From NCBI RefSeq assembly GCF_000504285.1, contig NZ_KI632511.1, positions 5,081,372 through 5,145,371 on the forward strand: DNA of 64,000 bases, written 5' to 3'. This stretch comes from Actinospica robiniae DSM 44927. GTDB lineage: Bacteria; Actinomycetota; Actinomycetes; Streptomycetales; Catenulisporaceae. The notes under the pieces are model-generated. The model did no database searches. It was not told the origin of the DNA and saw only the letters and a list, made by a program, of their open reading frames with translations. Below are positions 36,699 to 46,483 of the stretch, one piece after another. The number at the start of each line of letters is the position of its first letter. The stretch's first letter is position 1. Position numbers and translations under genes: made by a program.

Positions 36699-39600
36699 GT
36701 GAGCGGCGAGCACGGGTACGCAGACGGGCCGGAGGAAGACAGCTGGACCGGCCCGGTCTACACGACCCCGGAGTGGTACCGCCTGGGCAACACGGGGACG
36801 CCGGCGGCCCCGCCGGCGCAGCCGCCTGCCCAGCCGGGCGCGCCGGGACAGGGATCGGGGCAGGGTCCGGACCAGAGACTGGGGCAGTCGCCAGGCCAGG
36901 GACCCGGACAGGGGCAGGTTCCAGGGCAAGGAGCGCTGGGCCAGGGGCAGGTTCCAGGGCAAGGAGCGCTGGGCCAGGGGCAGCTGCCGGGCCCCGGTGC
37001 GCCGGGCCCGCTGCCAGGTCAGGGCCCTGGGCAAGGACAGCTTCCGGGCCAGGGAGCGCCCGGTCCGTTGCCGGGCCAGGCATACGTACCCGGCCAAGGA
37101 CGCGCGCCGGACCAGTCCGGCCCCGGCGGACTCGGCTCCAGTGGTCCAAACTCCAGTAGTCTGCCCGGCCGCGGCCCCAGCGCCCAGCCGCCCTACGGTC
37201 AGAGCCCTGCCGGCCCGCCCGGAATCGGCCAAGGCCCCGCACAAGGGCAATCCCCATACGGCCCCGGACCTGGCGGACAGCCAGGGATCGGTCAGAGTCC
37301 TGCGCCAGGACAGCCGCCGTACGGACAAGGACAAGGACCGGGCCAAGGCCAGTCGCCGTACGGACAAGGTCCCGCACAAGGACAGCCACCGTTCGGCCAG
37401 GGACCGACCCCGGGTCAGTCCCCTTACGGCCAGGGCCCCGCTCAGGGTCAACCGCCGTACGGTCAGCAGGGACCGGCTCAAGGCCAGTCGCCGTACGGTC
37501 CCCGACCTGGCGCACAGCCGGGAATCGGCCAAGGCCCAGGCCCCGCGCAAGGCCAGCCCCCATACGGTCCGGGACAGTCCGGCCAGCCGGGACAGGGACC
37601 GAGCGGACAACCGTTCGGCGCACCTGGCGCAGGCGGACAGCCGGGACAGGTTCCCGGGCAGCCTTTTGGAGCACCCGGCGCAGGCGGACAGCCGGGACAA
37701 GTTCCCGGACAGCCCTTTGGAGCACCCGGCGCAGGCGGCCAGGCGGGAACGCCCGGCCAGCCCGGCGCGCAGGGTCAACCGGGTGCCCAGGGCCAACCGG
37801 GCGCACCGGGTCAACCGGGTGCGCCGGGCCAGCCCTGGCAGCGACCCGGCGGTCAGCCGCTCGGACAGCCTGGGCAAGGGCCCGGTGCGCAGCCTGGCCA
37901 AGGCCCTGGCGCACAGCCGCCTTTCGGGGCACCTGCCGCGCAGCAGCCCTTTGCGGCAGGAGCACCTGGCGCTGCCGGACAACCGGGGCAACCAGGACAG
38001 CCGGGGCAGCCGGGACGGCCAGGCCAGCCGCAGATTCCCCCGCCGCCGCCCGCGCCGTTCGGAGCCAAGCCGTTCCCGTCGCCGGCGTCACCGTCCCCGG
38101 TGCCACCGCCCGCGGCGTCGGCGTCCCCTGCGTCCCCGGCTTCGATGCCCCCTGCGTCACCATCGCCGTCTCCGGTGACGGGGCCGACGGCGGGCCAACC
38201 GTCGTCAGCACCGCCGCCTACGAACGCGCCTGTGCAACTGCCGCCGCCCGGCGGGACGCCGGTGTTCCCGCCGCCGCCTGCGCCGCCCGCATCATTCGCG
38301 TCGCCGACATCGCCGACATCGCCGGCGTCGGGGGCTGCGCCTGGGACGGCGGGCGCGCCCAGTCCGGGCGTCGCCGTGCCTCCGCCTCCGCCGCCGCCCG
38401 TGTTTCCGGGCAGCGGCTTTCCGGGCAGCGGCGCGGGGACGGATGGCGGGGCTGCAGCTGGTCCGGCGGGGTCGGTAGCGCCGACTCAGCAGAGCCCTGC
38501 CATTCCGCCGCCGCCACCTTCGCCGTTCGGCACACCGACGTCGGCGTCGTCGACTGGGCAGGGCGCTTCGCTGTCGAGTTCTGGGTCGTCGTCTTCTTCT
38601 GCCGGCAGTACCTCCTCTGGTTCGGATGATTCCTCGGCGCCTAAGGCGTCTGCTGTCGGTGAGGCGGGCGCCTCGGGAACGGGCAGTACAGGGTCGGGCA
38701 GTGCAGGGTCGGGTACGGCTGGAGCCACAGGCTCCGCGGGCTCCGAGGGCTCTGATGAGAAGTCAGAGGCTCCGGCACCGCGGCATGGTGCTCCGGGGGA
38801 GGCAGGCGGCGAGGCTTCGGACACCGCCGCGGCTGCGGCCACGGCACTGCCGGGGTCGGGTGCCGCGCCCGGTCCTTCCGCCGCGCCGGCGCTTACGTCC
38901 GGCTCTGCGAGCGCGGCCGAGCCGCGGTCGGGCGAGATCGCACTCGCACGGCAGAACGAGCTCGCCGTGAATCCGCCGGCGCCGGGGGTGTGGCAGGCTG
39001 CTGCCGCGCCTTCGCCTGCGGCGCCGGGGCAGGCTCCTGCGCCTACCTCGCGTCCCGACCAGGCGATGGCGCACGGACAGTCGCCTTCACCCTCTATGCC
39101 CGCGGCTTCCTCAGCCGGGCCCTCTTCGCCGTCGCCTTCTTCGTCGTCGGCTGCTCCTCTTTCACCCACCTCGCCTTCGTCACTCACGCCACCACTGGCA
39201 CCTCCCGGACCTCCCGCACTTCCCGCACTTCCCGCACTTCCCGCACTTCCCGCACTTCCCGCACTTCCCGTCCCTGCTCCGATCAACGTTCCGCCGCAGC
39301 ACGGAGTTCCCGCTCAGTCACCTTTCAGTGACAGGCCGCAACCGGAGCTTCCGGCGGGATCGCAGCAGCCTGGCGTACCGCCGCAGCAGGGGGTGGCGCC
39401 AGGGACGGTCGTGATTCAGCCTTCTGCGCTCGGGCTCTCGGGGCTGCCGCAGCCTTATCAGCAGGGACAGCCACAGCCGGGATATCCGCCGCAGCAGCCC
39501 GGGCAGCCGTATCCGGGGGCGCAGCAGCCTCAGCCGGGCCAGCCGTACCCAGGACCGGGGCAGCCCTATCCGGGGCCGGGACAGGCGCAGCAGGACCAGG

Positions 39601-40754
39601 CGGGACAGATCCTCTACGGGCCGCAGTCGCAAGGCCAGCAGCCGTTGCAGTACGGGCAGCCGGGACAGCCTGGCCAGCCCGGACCGTCGGGGCAGTCTGG
39701 TGGGTGGGCGGCTCAGCCCGGCTATCCGGGCGCGCCCAACATCCCGGGCTTTCCGCAGCAGGGTTACGAGCAGGGCTACGGCTCCGGCCTCAGCACGCCG
39801 CTCGGGTTCCAGGCGTCGCAGGAGCTCAGCTCGGAGCGGCTCGTCCGCAAGGCCGAACCCGTTGCCAAGACGGGGTGGCGGCGCACGGTGCGCTCGGCGA
39901 GCGGGGGGCTGATCAAGCCGGGGCCCGGCAAGATCGAGGCCTACCGCAACGAGCTGCTCGAGCGGGTGCGCAGCCCGCTGGTCGGGTGCTACCGGATCGC
40001 GGTCATCTCGCTCAAGGGCGGCGTGGGGAAGACGACCACCACCACGGCGCTCGGGGCGACGCTCGCGTGGAACCGCGGGGACCGTGTCATCGCCGTCGAC
40101 GCCAACCCGGACGCGGGAACGCTCGGTCGGCGTGTGCGGCGGGAGACCGGGGCGACGATCCGCGACATGCTGCAGGCGTTGCCGTCCATCCGCAGCTATG
40201 TCGACATGCGCCGGTTCACCTCACAGGCGCCGAGCCGGCTGGAGATCCTCGCCAACGACGTCGACCCGGCCGTCTCGACCACGTTCAACGACGAGGACTA
40301 CCGGCGGATCATCGAGGCGCTGCAGAATCAGTACTCGATTATCCTCACCGACTCCGGCACCGGGCTGCTCTACTCCGCCATGCGCGGGGTGCTGACGATG
40401 GCCGACCAGCTGATCGTGGTCTCCACGCCCAGCGTGGACGGCGGCAACTCGGCGTCGACGACGCTGGACTGGCTTGTCGCGCACGGTTTCGAGGACCTCG
40501 TGCGCCGCTCGATCACCGTCATCTCGGCGGTCCGGCCGTCGTCCAAGGAGATCGACCTGTCCCAGCTCATCGCGCACTTCGCGGCGCGGTGCCGCGCGGT
40601 GGTGCCGATTCCCTACGACTCGCACCTGTCCACGGGCGCGGAGATCGACCTCGAATACCTCAGGCCTGCTACTGCGGACGCCTACCTGGAACTGGCCGCG
40701 CATGTCGCGGAGGGATTCGTCTCGCCGCGTGGGATGAGGCCGTACCAGGGCTAG
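36699..40754 (+). CDS. EspI-like protein: Gly/Pro/Gln repeat region plus ParA/MinD ATPase
   Basis: A 1351-residue protein. After a short acidic start ([20 protein letters not shown]) come about 1,050 low-complexity residues: PGQG and GQG(P/S)YGQ repeats (about 40-330), collagen-like G-x-y runs such as [16 protein letters not shown] (about 345-450), a Pro/Ser/Ala/Thr part (450-880) and further [10 protein letters not shown] repeats (900-1020). From about 1050 a ParA/MinD domain follows with a deviant Walker [14 protein letters not shown] near 1105, [16 protein letters not shown] and [10 protein letters not shown]. This is the layout of mycobacterial EspI (Pro/Ala-rich N-terminus, MinD-like C-terminus), which downregulates ESX-1 at low ATP (known). 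The GTG at 36699 follows GGAAG by four bases; a TTG at 36630 is possible. Confidence 0.88.
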   Translation: MSGEHGYADGPEEDSWTGPVYTTPEWYRLGNTGTPAAPPAQPPAQPGAPGQGSGQGPDQRLGQSPGQGPGQGQVPGQGALGQGQVPGQGALGQGQLPGPGAPGPLPGQGPGQGQLPGQGAPGPLPGQAYVPGQGRAPDQSGPGGLGSSGPNSSSLPGRGPSAQPPYGQSPAGPPGIGQGPAQGQSPYGPGPGGQPGIGQSPAPGQPPYGQGQGPGQGQSPYGQGPAQGQPPFGQGPTPGQSPYGQGPAQGQPPYGQQGPAQGQSPYGPRPGAQPGIGQGPGPAQGQPPYGPGQSGQPGQGPSGQPFGAPGAGGQPGQVPGQPFGAPGAGGQPGQVPGQPFGAPGAGGQAGTPGQPGAQGQPGAQGQPGAPGQPGAPGQPWQRPGGQPLGQPGQGPGAQPGQGPGAQPPFGAPAAQQPFAAGAPGAAGQPGQPGQPGQPGRPGQPQIPPPPPAPFGAKPFPSPASPSPVPPPAASASPASPASMPPASPSPSPVTGPTAGQPSSAPPPTNAPVQLPPPGGTPVFPPPPAPPASFASPTSPTSPASGAAPGTAGAPSPGVAVPPPPPPPVFPGSGFPGSGAGTDGGAAAGPAGSVAPTQQSPAIPPPPPSPFGTPTSASSTGQGASLSSSGSSSSSAGSTSSGSDDSSAPKASAVGEAGASGTGSTGSGSAGSGTAGATGSAGSEGSDEKSEAPAPRHGAPGEAGGEASDTAAAAATALPGSGAAPGPSAAPALTSGSASAAEPRSGEIALARQNELAVNPPAPGVWQAAAAPSPAAPGQAPAPTSRPDQAMAHGQSPSPSMPAASSAGPSSPSPSSSSAAPLSPTSPSSLTPPLAPPGPPALPALPALPALPALPALPVPAPINVPPQHGVPAQSPFSDRPQPELPAGSQQPGVPPQQGVAPGTVVIQPSALGLSGLPQPYQQGQPQPGYPPQQPGQPYPGAQQPQPGQPYPGPGQPYPGPGQAQQDQAGQILYGPQSQGQQPLQYGQPGQPGQPGPSGQSGGWAAQPGYPGAPNIPGFPQQGYEQGYGSGLSTPLGFQASQELSSERLVRKAEPVAKTGWRRTVRSASGGLIKPGPGKIEAYRNELLERVRSPLVGCYRIAVISLKGGVGKTTTTTALGATLAWNRGDRVIAVDANPDAGTLGRRVRRETGATIRDMLQALPSIRSYVDMRRFTSQAPSRLEILANDVDPAVSTTFNDEDYRRIIEALQNQYSIILTDSGTGLLYSAMRGVLTMADQLIVVSTPSVDGGNSASTTLDWLVAHGFEDLVRRSITVISAVRPSSKEIDLSQLIAHFAARCRAVVPIPYDSHLSTGAEIDLEYLRPATADAYLELAAHVAEGFVSPRGMRPYQG
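36909..36984 (+). repeat. 33-bp direct repeat, two copies plus part of a third
   Basis: The unit beginning CAGGGGCAGGTTCCAGGGCA occurs identically at 36909-36941 and 36942-36974, followed by a partial copy. It encodes [11 protein letters not shown]. Identity at the DNA level points to recent tandem duplication. Confidence 0.9.
37617..37740 (+). repeat. 51-bp direct repeats, two and a half copies
   Basis: The unit encodes [17 protein letters not shown] and occurs at about 37617-37667 and 37668-37718 with a third partial copy to about 37740. Copies differ at only a few positions. Confidence 0.85.
39211..39272 (+). repeat. 9-bp tandem repeat CTTCCCGCA, about seven copies
   Basis: CTTCCCGCA is repeated head to tail and encodes Ala-Leu-Pro triplets within the disordered part of the EspI-like protein. 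The unit length keeps the reading frame, so copy-number change would alter length, not cause truncation. Confidence 0.92.
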
Positions 40755-40786
40755 GAGCCACCGAAGCCCGAGAAGTAATGCCCAGA

Positions 40787-40811
40787 GGCCCGTCCCGGAG
40801 TGGGGCGGGCC
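40787..40811. terminator. Terminator between convergent EspI-like and M20 peptidase genes
   Basis: A stem GGCCCGTCCC/GGGGCGGGCC with one G-T pair lies in the 78-bp gap between the two stop codons and can act in both directions. Confidence 0.75.
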
Positions 40812-40832
40812 CCTTGGCTTGCGGCGGGTGGC

Positions 40833-42167
40833 TCAGGCCGACATCAGGAAGCGGTCGAGCACGCGCGCGCCGAAGTCGAGGGCGGAGACCGGCACGCGCT
40901 CGTCCACGCCGTGGAACATGGCGGCGAAGTCGAGGTCCGGCGTCAGGCGCAGCGGGACGAACCCGTACCCTGTCATGCCCATGTCGGCGAAGGTCTTGTT
41001 GTCCGTGCCCGCGGACAGGCAGTAGGGCACCGTGCGCGCGGCCGGGTCCTCGGCCTGGAGGGCCTCGAGCATCCGCTCCACCAGCGGCGCGGCGAACGGC
41101 GACTCGACGCTGCGGTCGAGGTGGATGTCCTCGCGGACCACGTCCGGGCCGATCAGCTCGTCGATCGCGGCCAGGAACTCCTCCTGGCCGCCGGGCAGGA
41201 ACCTGCCGTCGATCACCGCTTCGGCGCGCTCCGGGATGACGTTGGTCTTGTACCCCGCCGTGAACATCGTCGGGTTCGCGGTGTGGCGCAGCGTGGCGCC
41301 GACGAACCGGGCCAGCGGGCCCAGCTTCGCCACCGCCTGCTCGGGCTCGGACGGGTCGAACTCGACGCCCATCGCGTCGCAGACCTCGGCGAGGAAGTCG
41401 CGCACGGTCGGGGTCAGGGTCACCGGGAACTCGTGCGTGCCGATGCGCGCGACGGCGGCGGCGAGCGCGGTGACGGCGTTGTCGTGGTTGATCATCGAGC
41501 CGTGGCCGGCTCGGCCGCGCGCCCGCAGCCGCATCCAGGCCAGGCCCTTCTGCGCGGTCTCGATCAGGTACAGCCGCAGGTCGGGGTTTATCTCCATGGA
41601 GTAGCCGCCGACTTCGCTGATGGCCTCCGTGCAGCCGGCGAACAGGCCGGGGTGGTTGTCGGCGAGGAACCGCGCGCCGAGCTTGCCGCCGGCCTCCTCG
41701 TCGGCGAGGAAGGCCACGACCACGTCCCGGCGCGGTCGGCGGCCCTCGCGCATCATCCGGCGCACGACGGCGAGCGTCATCGCGTCCATGTCCTTCATGT
41801 CGACGGCGCCGCGGCCCCACACCAGGCCGTCGCGCACCTCGCCGGCGAACGGGTGGACGCTCCAGTCGGCCGGGTCGGCCGGGACCACGTCGAGGTGGCC
41901 GTGCACGAGCAGGCCGGGGGCCGCGGAATCGGTGCCCTCGATCCGGGCGACGACCGAGGCCCGGCCGGGCTCGGACTCGAAGATCTGCGGGTCCAGACCC
42001 GCCTCGGCCAGCTTCTCGGCGACGTACTCGGCGGCCGGGCGCTCGGGCTTGGTCGGGTTCGAGGTGTCGATCCGGATGAGATCGGTCAGGAATCCGACCA
42101 CCTCGCCGTAACCCGGCTCGGCGCCCGTGGCGGCTTCGGTCTCGTGTACCTGCTCAGGCTGGCTCAT
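40833..42167 (-). CDS. M20 family metallopeptidase (ArgE/DapE/carboxypeptidase type)
   Basis: A 444-residue di-zinc hydrolase. The first ligand is in LLVHGHLDVVPADPADW, the bridging aspartate in GRGAVDMKDMDA, the catalytic and ligand glutamates in LADEEAGGKLG, and a late histidine in AMFHGVDERVP near the C-terminus. The family removes acyl or amino-acid groups from small peptides or N-acyl amino acids. It resembles the M20 carboxypeptidase-like group more than strict DapE, but the substrate cannot be read from sequence. It begins at an ATG at 42167, 9 bp after the upstream membrane-protein gene, so the two are probably cotranscribed. Confidence 0.92.
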   Translation of the reverse strand: MSQPEQVHETEAATGAEPGYGEVVGFLTDLIRIDTSNPTKPERPAAEYVAEKLAEAGLDPQIFESEPGRASVVARIEGTDSAAPGLLVHGHLDVVPADPADWSVHPFAGEVRDGLVWGRGAVDMKDMDAMTLAVVRRMMREGRRPRRDVVVAFLADEEAGGKLGARFLADNHPGLFAGCTEAISEVGGYSMEINPDLRLYLIETAQKGLAWMRLRARGRAGHGSMINHDNAVTALAAAVARIGTHEFPVTLTPTVRDFLAEVCDAMGVEFDPSEPEQAVAKLGPLARFVGATLRHTANPTMFTAGYKTNVIPERAEAVIDGRFLPGGQEEFLAAIDELIGPDVVREDIHLDRSVESPFAAPLVERMLEALQAEDPAARTVPYCLSAGTDNKTFADMGMTGYGFVPLRLTPDLDFAAMFHGVDERVPVSALDFGARVLDRFLMSA

Positions 42168-42176
42168 ACGGCCAGC

Positions 42177-43547
42177 TTAATCCGGCTGCGACTCCTCCTG
42201 GGCATGCCAAAGCGTCGCGGGCGGGTTCTGGTGGGAATGTTCACGCAGATGCAACTCGCGCTCGATCGCGGCCTCGGCCTCGAGCAGGCGCGGGACCGTC
42301 ATCTTCGGCATGGTCACGTGCGGCGCGTCGATGTGCAGCAGGTGGATGCCGGAGGCGCTCAGCTCGGTCTTCACCGCGTGCCGGCGCTCGTAGACGGCCA
42401 GGTAGACACGGCGGACCTGGATGGCCGTCTCGAGCTCCTTGTTCATCCGCGCGTAGAACTGCTCCTTGTACGCCTCGTCGGTCATCGAGGAGATCGCGAA
42501 GAAGAACGCCGACACGGCGGCCAGGAACAGCGAGACCTGCCAGAGCCGGTTGTCGATGCCGATGCCGATGTAGTGGTCGAGGTCGTGGCCGAAAACGTGG
42601 ACGTGATCCTCGAACTTCAGGTCCGGGTTCTTGGTCCACTTGTTGATGAGCTCATCGTCGATGGCGAGCCGGCCGAAGCCGAGGAAGAACGCGAACACGA
42701 GGACGCCGAGCATCACCACTTGCAGCATCTGGCCGACGAAGAGCACCAGCAGCATATTGATCCGCTGCGAGCGGCTGAGCGGAAGCGCGCCTTCGTGCAG
42801 GACGAATCCGGACATGACGCCGTCCAACGGGGTGTCTCTGCAGGCCTCGACGATGGTCGTGCGGTCGTCGTGACCGGCGACCCGGCGCACTTCGTCCGGG
42901 AGCCGATAGATCAGGAACAGCACGGTGAAGACGGTGAACATCGCGACCACGCCCCACAGGCGCGGCCGACTGATGTCGCCGGCGAACTCCCACACGTCGC
43001 CGCTGATGAACAGGAAGCTGTTGAACAGGAACACCAGCGGCAGGGCTCTGGCCGCAAGGTCGAAGACCTCGCCGAGCTCCTGGAAGGTGCGCCGGAAAGC
43101 CCAGCGGGCCAACGGGAAGAGCGCGGAGGCGATCACGTAGATCAGCACCACGACGGCGACGTCGACGGCGAGGTCGATCAGCGCGTCCTTCACCTTGTGC
43201 CGCGCCACGAACGCGACGATCGGCGGGATCACGATGAAGCCGCCGAGCTCGAACCAGCCGATCTGGCTCGGCCGGCCGAGGACCTTCTCGCCCCGGAACC
43301 TGTTGCGCACCATGTACACCAGCCCGAGCAGCACCACGCCGAGCACGGCGCCGCCCATCCGTTGCAGGGCGCTGAGGTGCAAGGAGAGCACCACCATCAG
43401 GTTGCCGACGAAGTAGATCAGCAGCATCGGCAGGGCCCTGTTGAAGACGTCCTCGGTGACCTTGCGATCCTCGATGAAGTAAGGCAGCCCCCTTCGAACG
43501 AACCAGCTCTCAGTACTCTTCAGCAGTACGTCGTAGCTCTCTGCCAT
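42177..43547 (-). CDS. Unknown multi-spanning membrane protein
   Basis: A 456-residue protein of unknown function with about seven membrane segments: near residues 35-75 (LPMLLIYFVGNLMVVLSLHL, then AVLGVVLLGLVYMV), 100, 130, 165-180, 205-220 and further pairs at about 275 and 340. The C-terminal 90 residues are soluble and contain AYKEQFYARMNKELETAIQ and a histidine-rich end (LHLREHSHQNPPATLWH). No transporter or enzyme motif is recognised. The start is an ATG at 43547, close to a divergent... none; the upstream neighbour ribF is on the same strand, 97 bp away. It precedes the M20 peptidase gene by 9 bp. Confidence 0.75.
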   Translation of the reverse strand: MAESYDVLLKSTESWFVRRGLPYFIEDRKVTEDVFNRALPMLLIYFVGNLMVVLSLHLSALQRMGGAVLGVVLLGLVYMVRNRFRGEKVLGRPSQIGWFELGGFIVIPPIVAFVARHKVKDALIDLAVDVAVVVLIYVIASALFPLARWAFRRTFQELGEVFDLAARALPLVFLFNSFLFISGDVWEFAGDISRPRLWGVVAMFTVFTVLFLIYRLPDEVRRVAGHDDRTTIVEACRDTPLDGVMSGFVLHEGALPLSRSQRINMLLVLFVGQMLQVVMLGVLVFAFFLGFGRLAIDDELINKWTKNPDLKFEDHVHVFGHDLDHYIGIGIDNRLWQVSLFLAAVSAFFFAISSMTDEAYKEQFYARMNKELETAIQVRRVYLAVYERRHAVKTELSASGIHLLHIDAPHVTMPKMTVPRLLEAEAAIERELHLREHSHQNPPATLWHAQEESQPD

Positions 43548-43644
43548 CGTCAGCCCGTCTTCCCACCCCTGGCCCGCCCGCCGTACGCAGGCGGGTGTTG
43601 CTCACCCGACGGGCGATCACGATATCGGACCTGGCAGTACCGGG

Positions 43645-44583
43645 CTACTCGGACAGCAGCACCCTGACCTTGGCCACGTCCTGGTTCATCCGCTCGACGA
43701 GCTCTGCGATGCCGGAGAACTTCTCCTGGCCGCGCACCCGGGCCACGAAGTCGACCGAGACGTGCTTGTCGTAGAGGTCGAGGTCGGTGCGGTCGAGGGC
43801 GTACGCCTCCACGGTGCGGTGCTCGCCGTCGAACTGGGGGTTGGTGCCGACGGAGATGGCGGCGGGCAGCCGGTCCGGGCCGAAGGACAGCCAGCCGGCG
43901 TAGACTCCGTCGGCCGGGATCGCGGTGTGCGCCGGGGTGTCGACGTTGGCGGTGGGGAAGCCGAGCTCGCGACCGCGCTTGGCCCCGTGCACGACGGTGC
44001 CCTCCACCCGGTGCGGGCGGTCCAGCCGCAGCGCGGCCGTCTCCACGTCGCCGGCCAGCACCATCCGGCGCACGTCGGTGGAGGAGAAGCGGGAACCCTC
44101 GCCCTCCTCGGGCGCGGCCAGGGCCAGGCCCTCGACCGCGAAGCCGTGCTCGGCGCCGAGCTCGGTCAGTACCGCGACCGTGCCGGCCGCCTTGTGGCCG
44201 AAGCGGAAGTTCTCCCCCACCACCACGGCGACCGCGTGCAGCCGCTCGACCAGCACCTGCTTCGCGAACTCGGCCGGGGTCAGCCGGGAGAGCTCCACCG
44301 TGAACGGGAGCACGAGGACCGCGTCCACGCCGAGCTCGCCCATCAGGTCGGCCCGGTGGGTCGGCGTGGTGAGCAGCGGCGGATGCGTGCCCGGGCGCAC
44401 GACCTCGCTCGGGTGCGGGTCGAAGGTCAGCACGACCGCCTTGACACCGCGCTCGCGGGCCAGCTCCACCGCTCGGCGCACCACCCGCCGGTGCCCGTGG
44501 TGCACCCCGTCGAAGAAGCCGACGGTGACGACCGAGTCCCCCCAGGCCGTGGGCACCTCGGCCAGGCTGTCCCACCGCTGCAT
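43645..44583 (-). CDS. ribF: Bifunctional riboflavin kinase/FAD synthetase RibF
   Basis: A 312-residue enzyme that makes FMN and then FAD from riboflavin and ATP. The N-terminal nucleotidyltransferase domain has VGFFDGVHHGHR near residue 20 and FSSTDVRRMVLAGDV near 160; the C-terminal flavokinase domain has GRELGFPTANV and GVYAGWLSFG. The ATG at 44583 is favoured because homologues start MQRW; a GTG 21 bases earlier is in frame. It is the last gene of the conserved truB-ribF neighbourhood but is separated from truB by a plus-strand gene. Confidence 0.96.
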   Translation of the reverse strand: MQRWDSLAEVPTAWGDSVVTVGFFDGVHHGHRRVVRRAVELARERGVKAVVLTFDPHPSEVVRPGTHPPLLTTPTHRADLMGELGVDAVLVLPFTVELSRLTPAEFAKQVLVERLHAVAVVVGENFRFGHKAAGTVAVLTELGAEHGFAVEGLALAAPEEGEGSRFSSTDVRRMVLAGDVETAALRLDRPHRVEGTVVHGAKRGRELGFPTANVDTPAHTAIPADGVYAGWLSFGPDRLPAAISVGTNPQFDGEHRTVEAYALDRTDLDLYDKHVSVDFVARVRGQEKFSGIAELVERMNQDVAKVRVLLSE

Positions 44584-44717
44584 CGCATCCCGCTGTCCGC
44601 TCACAGACCAAGCGTGCCAGATCTTCCGGCGTGCTCCGTACCGAGCCCGCCGTAACGCGGTGACGAGTGCTGGCGGGAACCGGGCGCCAGGCCTACGATG
44701 GCCTGCGCATATCGAAC

Positions 44718-44738
44718 CGGACGCCGCCGCGGCGTCCG
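44718..44738 (+). promoter_or_regulatory. Perfect palindrome just before the ribosome site of the inserted gene
   Basis: CGGACGCCG-CCG-CGGCGTCCG is a 9-bp perfect inverted repeat with a three-base loop, ending two bases before AGGAGG (44741-44746). As RNA it would form a hairpin next to the ribosome binding site of the gene at 44758; as DNA it could be an operator. Confidence 0.5.
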
Positions 44739-44757
44739 TTAGGAGGGGAAAGCTCCG

Positions 44758-45516
44758 ATGTCCTATCAGCCGCCCGGGTCCTATCCGGTCGCTTCGATGC
44801 CGCCGGTCTACGGCATGCCGCCGCAGGGGCGCCCGCCGATCCCGCAGGCCGCCCTGCGCTCCTACTACGCGATCCTCGCCGGAGCCGCGCTGAGCGCGGT
44901 GAGCATCGTCATCGGGCTCACCAGCATGGGCTCCATCCGCTCGCAGCTGCGCGACCAGCTCGCGCCCAAGGGCTTCGGCGAGGACACGATCAACACGTTC
45001 ATCAACGTCGAGATCGCCTTGATCGTCGTCTTCGGCATCATCGGGGTCCTGCTCTGGCTGTGGATGGCCTGGAAGATCAAGTCCGGCCGGCACTGGGCCC
45101 GGGTGCTCTCCTCGGTCTTCTTCGGCCTCGAGTGCTTCTCGGTGCTGATCGGCGGCGTCAACTACCGGTCCAGCGTGACGTCCGGCGACGAGACCACCAA
45201 CGCCTCGGTGCACCAGTCCGCGGCCGTCACGATCCTCGGCTGGGTGATCGTCCTGGTCGGCCTCTACGCGCTGGTGATGTTCTGGCACAAGAGCAACGCG
45301 GCCTTCTTCCGGCCGGCGCAGGCCTACGCCCCGGCCGGCTACCCCTACCCGTACCCGCCGCAGGGCGGTTACCCGCAGGCCCAGTACCCGCAGGGCTACC
45401 CGCAGCCGCAGTACCCGCAGGCCCAGTACCCGCAGGTGCCGGACCAGGGCGGGGCCGCGCCGCAGGAGGGCGCGCCGCAGCAGCCGAACGACCCGTGGAG
45501 CACCCCGCCGCAGTAA
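44758..45516 (+). CDS. Pro/Tyr-rich four-helix membrane protein of unknown function
   Basis: A 252-residue protein. Its N-terminus is Pro-rich (SYQPPGSYPVASMPPVYGMP), then come about four membrane helices (AILAGAALSAVSIVIGLTSM; IALIVVFGIIGVLLWLWMAW; VLSSVFFGLECFSVLIGGV; AVTILGWVIVLVGLYALVMF), and a cytoplasmic tail of repeats such as YPQAQYPQGYPQPQ. Such tails occur in many actinobacterial membrane proteins of unknown role. AGGAGG lies eleven bases before the ATG. It is inserted on the opposite strand between truB and ribF, which are normally neighbours, so it is a later arrival to this cluster (inference). Confidence 0.85.
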   Translation: MSYQPPGSYPVASMPPVYGMPPQGRPPIPQAALRSYYAILAGAALSAVSIVIGLTSMGSIRSQLRDQLAPKGFGEDTINTFINVEIALIVVFGIIGVLLWLWMAWKIKSGRHWARVLSSVFFGLECFSVLIGGVNYRSSVTSGDETTNASVHQSAAVTILGWVIVLVGLYALVMFWHKSNAAFFRPAQAYAPAGYPYPYPPQGGYPQAQYPQGYPQPQYPQAQYPQVPDQGGAAPQEGAPQQPNDPWSTPPQ

Positions 45517-45550
45517 GGCGGCGCGGCAACCCCGAAGGGCGGGGCCGGCT

Positions 45551-46483
45551 TCAGACGAAGACGGCTATCGGCTTGCAACGCCGGCCCTGCTCCTCGACCA
45601 GAGCCAGGAAGGCCCCGTCCGGCGCGAACACCGCGATGGGGCCGGGGCCGAGGCCGCGGGCCGGCAGCGGACCGCCGTGGGCGATCGCCCGGGCCTGCTC
45701 CTCGTCCGCGTCGTAGCGCGGGAACGCGGCTCCGGCGGCGTCGGCGATCGGCAGCACCGGCACCGCCTCGCCCGCTTCGGCGCGCTCGGCGAGCTGCGTC
45801 AGTGACGCGGCGTCGGCCAGGGAGTACGGGCCGACCCGCGTGCGCCGAAGCGCCGTCAGATGGCCGCCCACGCCGAGGCTCGCGCCCAGATCGCGGGCCA
45901 GGGCCCGGATATACGTGCCGCTGGAGCAGACCACCCGCACGTCCGCGTCGAGCACGCCCGGTTCGCGCCGGATCCCGAAGAGTTCGAACTCGTACACGGT
46001 GATCGGGCGGGGCTGGAGCTTGACCTCGTCACCCGAACGGACCCGGTGGTACGAGCGGACGCCGTCCACCTTGATCGCCGAGACGGACGAGGGCGTCTGC
46101 ATGATCTCGCCGGTGAGCGCGGCGATCCCGGCGGCCACGGCCGCGTCGGTGACGGCGGCCACCGCGGCGGGGTCGGCCTGCGCGGTCACCTCGCCCTCGG
46201 CGTCGTCGGTGACGGTGGCCTGGCCGAGCCGGATGGTCGCCTCGTACTCCTTGCGGGTCAGCGCCAGGTGCCCGAGCAGCCGGGTCGCCTTCTCCACGCC
46301 GAGCACGAGCACGCCGGTGGCCATCGGGTCCAGCGTGCCGGCGTGCCCGACCCGGCGGGTGCCGACCAGCCGGCGCATCTTGCCGACCACGTCGTGCGAG
46401 GTCCAGCCGCCGGGCTTGTCGATGATGACGAGACCGTCCGGCGGGGCCGGACGGTCCGCATAGGCCTTGGGCCGACGGCTCAA
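45551..46483 (-). CDS. truB: tRNA pseudouridine-55 synthase TruB
   Basis: A 310-residue enzyme that isomerises U55 of tRNA. The catalytic aspartate is in [30 protein letters not shown] precedes it, and [13 protein letters not shown] is the RNA-contacting motif. It has a short actinobacterial C-terminal domain. The start is a TTG at 46483 that overlaps the stop of rbfA (TTGA), so translation is coupled. Confidence 0.96.
   Translation of the reverse strand: MSRRPKAYADRPAPPDGLVIIDKPGGWTSHDVVGKMRRLVGTRRVGHAGTLDPMATGVLVLGVEKATRLLGHLALTRKEYEATIRLGQATVTDDAEGEVTAQADPAAVAAVTDAAVAAGIAALTGEIMQTPSSVSAIKVDGVRSYHRVRSGDEVKLQPRPITVYEFELFGIRREPGVLDADVRVVCSSGTYIRALARDLGASLGVGGHLTALRRTRVGPYSLADAASLTQLAERAEAGEAVPVLPIADAAGAAFPRYDADEEQARAIAHGGPLPARGLGPGPIAVFAPDGAFLALVEEQGRRCKPIAVFV

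Noticed and set aside
35380-38211. A 943-codon minus-strand frame opposite the eccE partner and EspI-like genes
   Set aside because: It runs across a gene boundary and a non-coding gap; the Gln/Gly/Pro repeats on the plus strand continue into a ParA domain, which fixes the coding strand.
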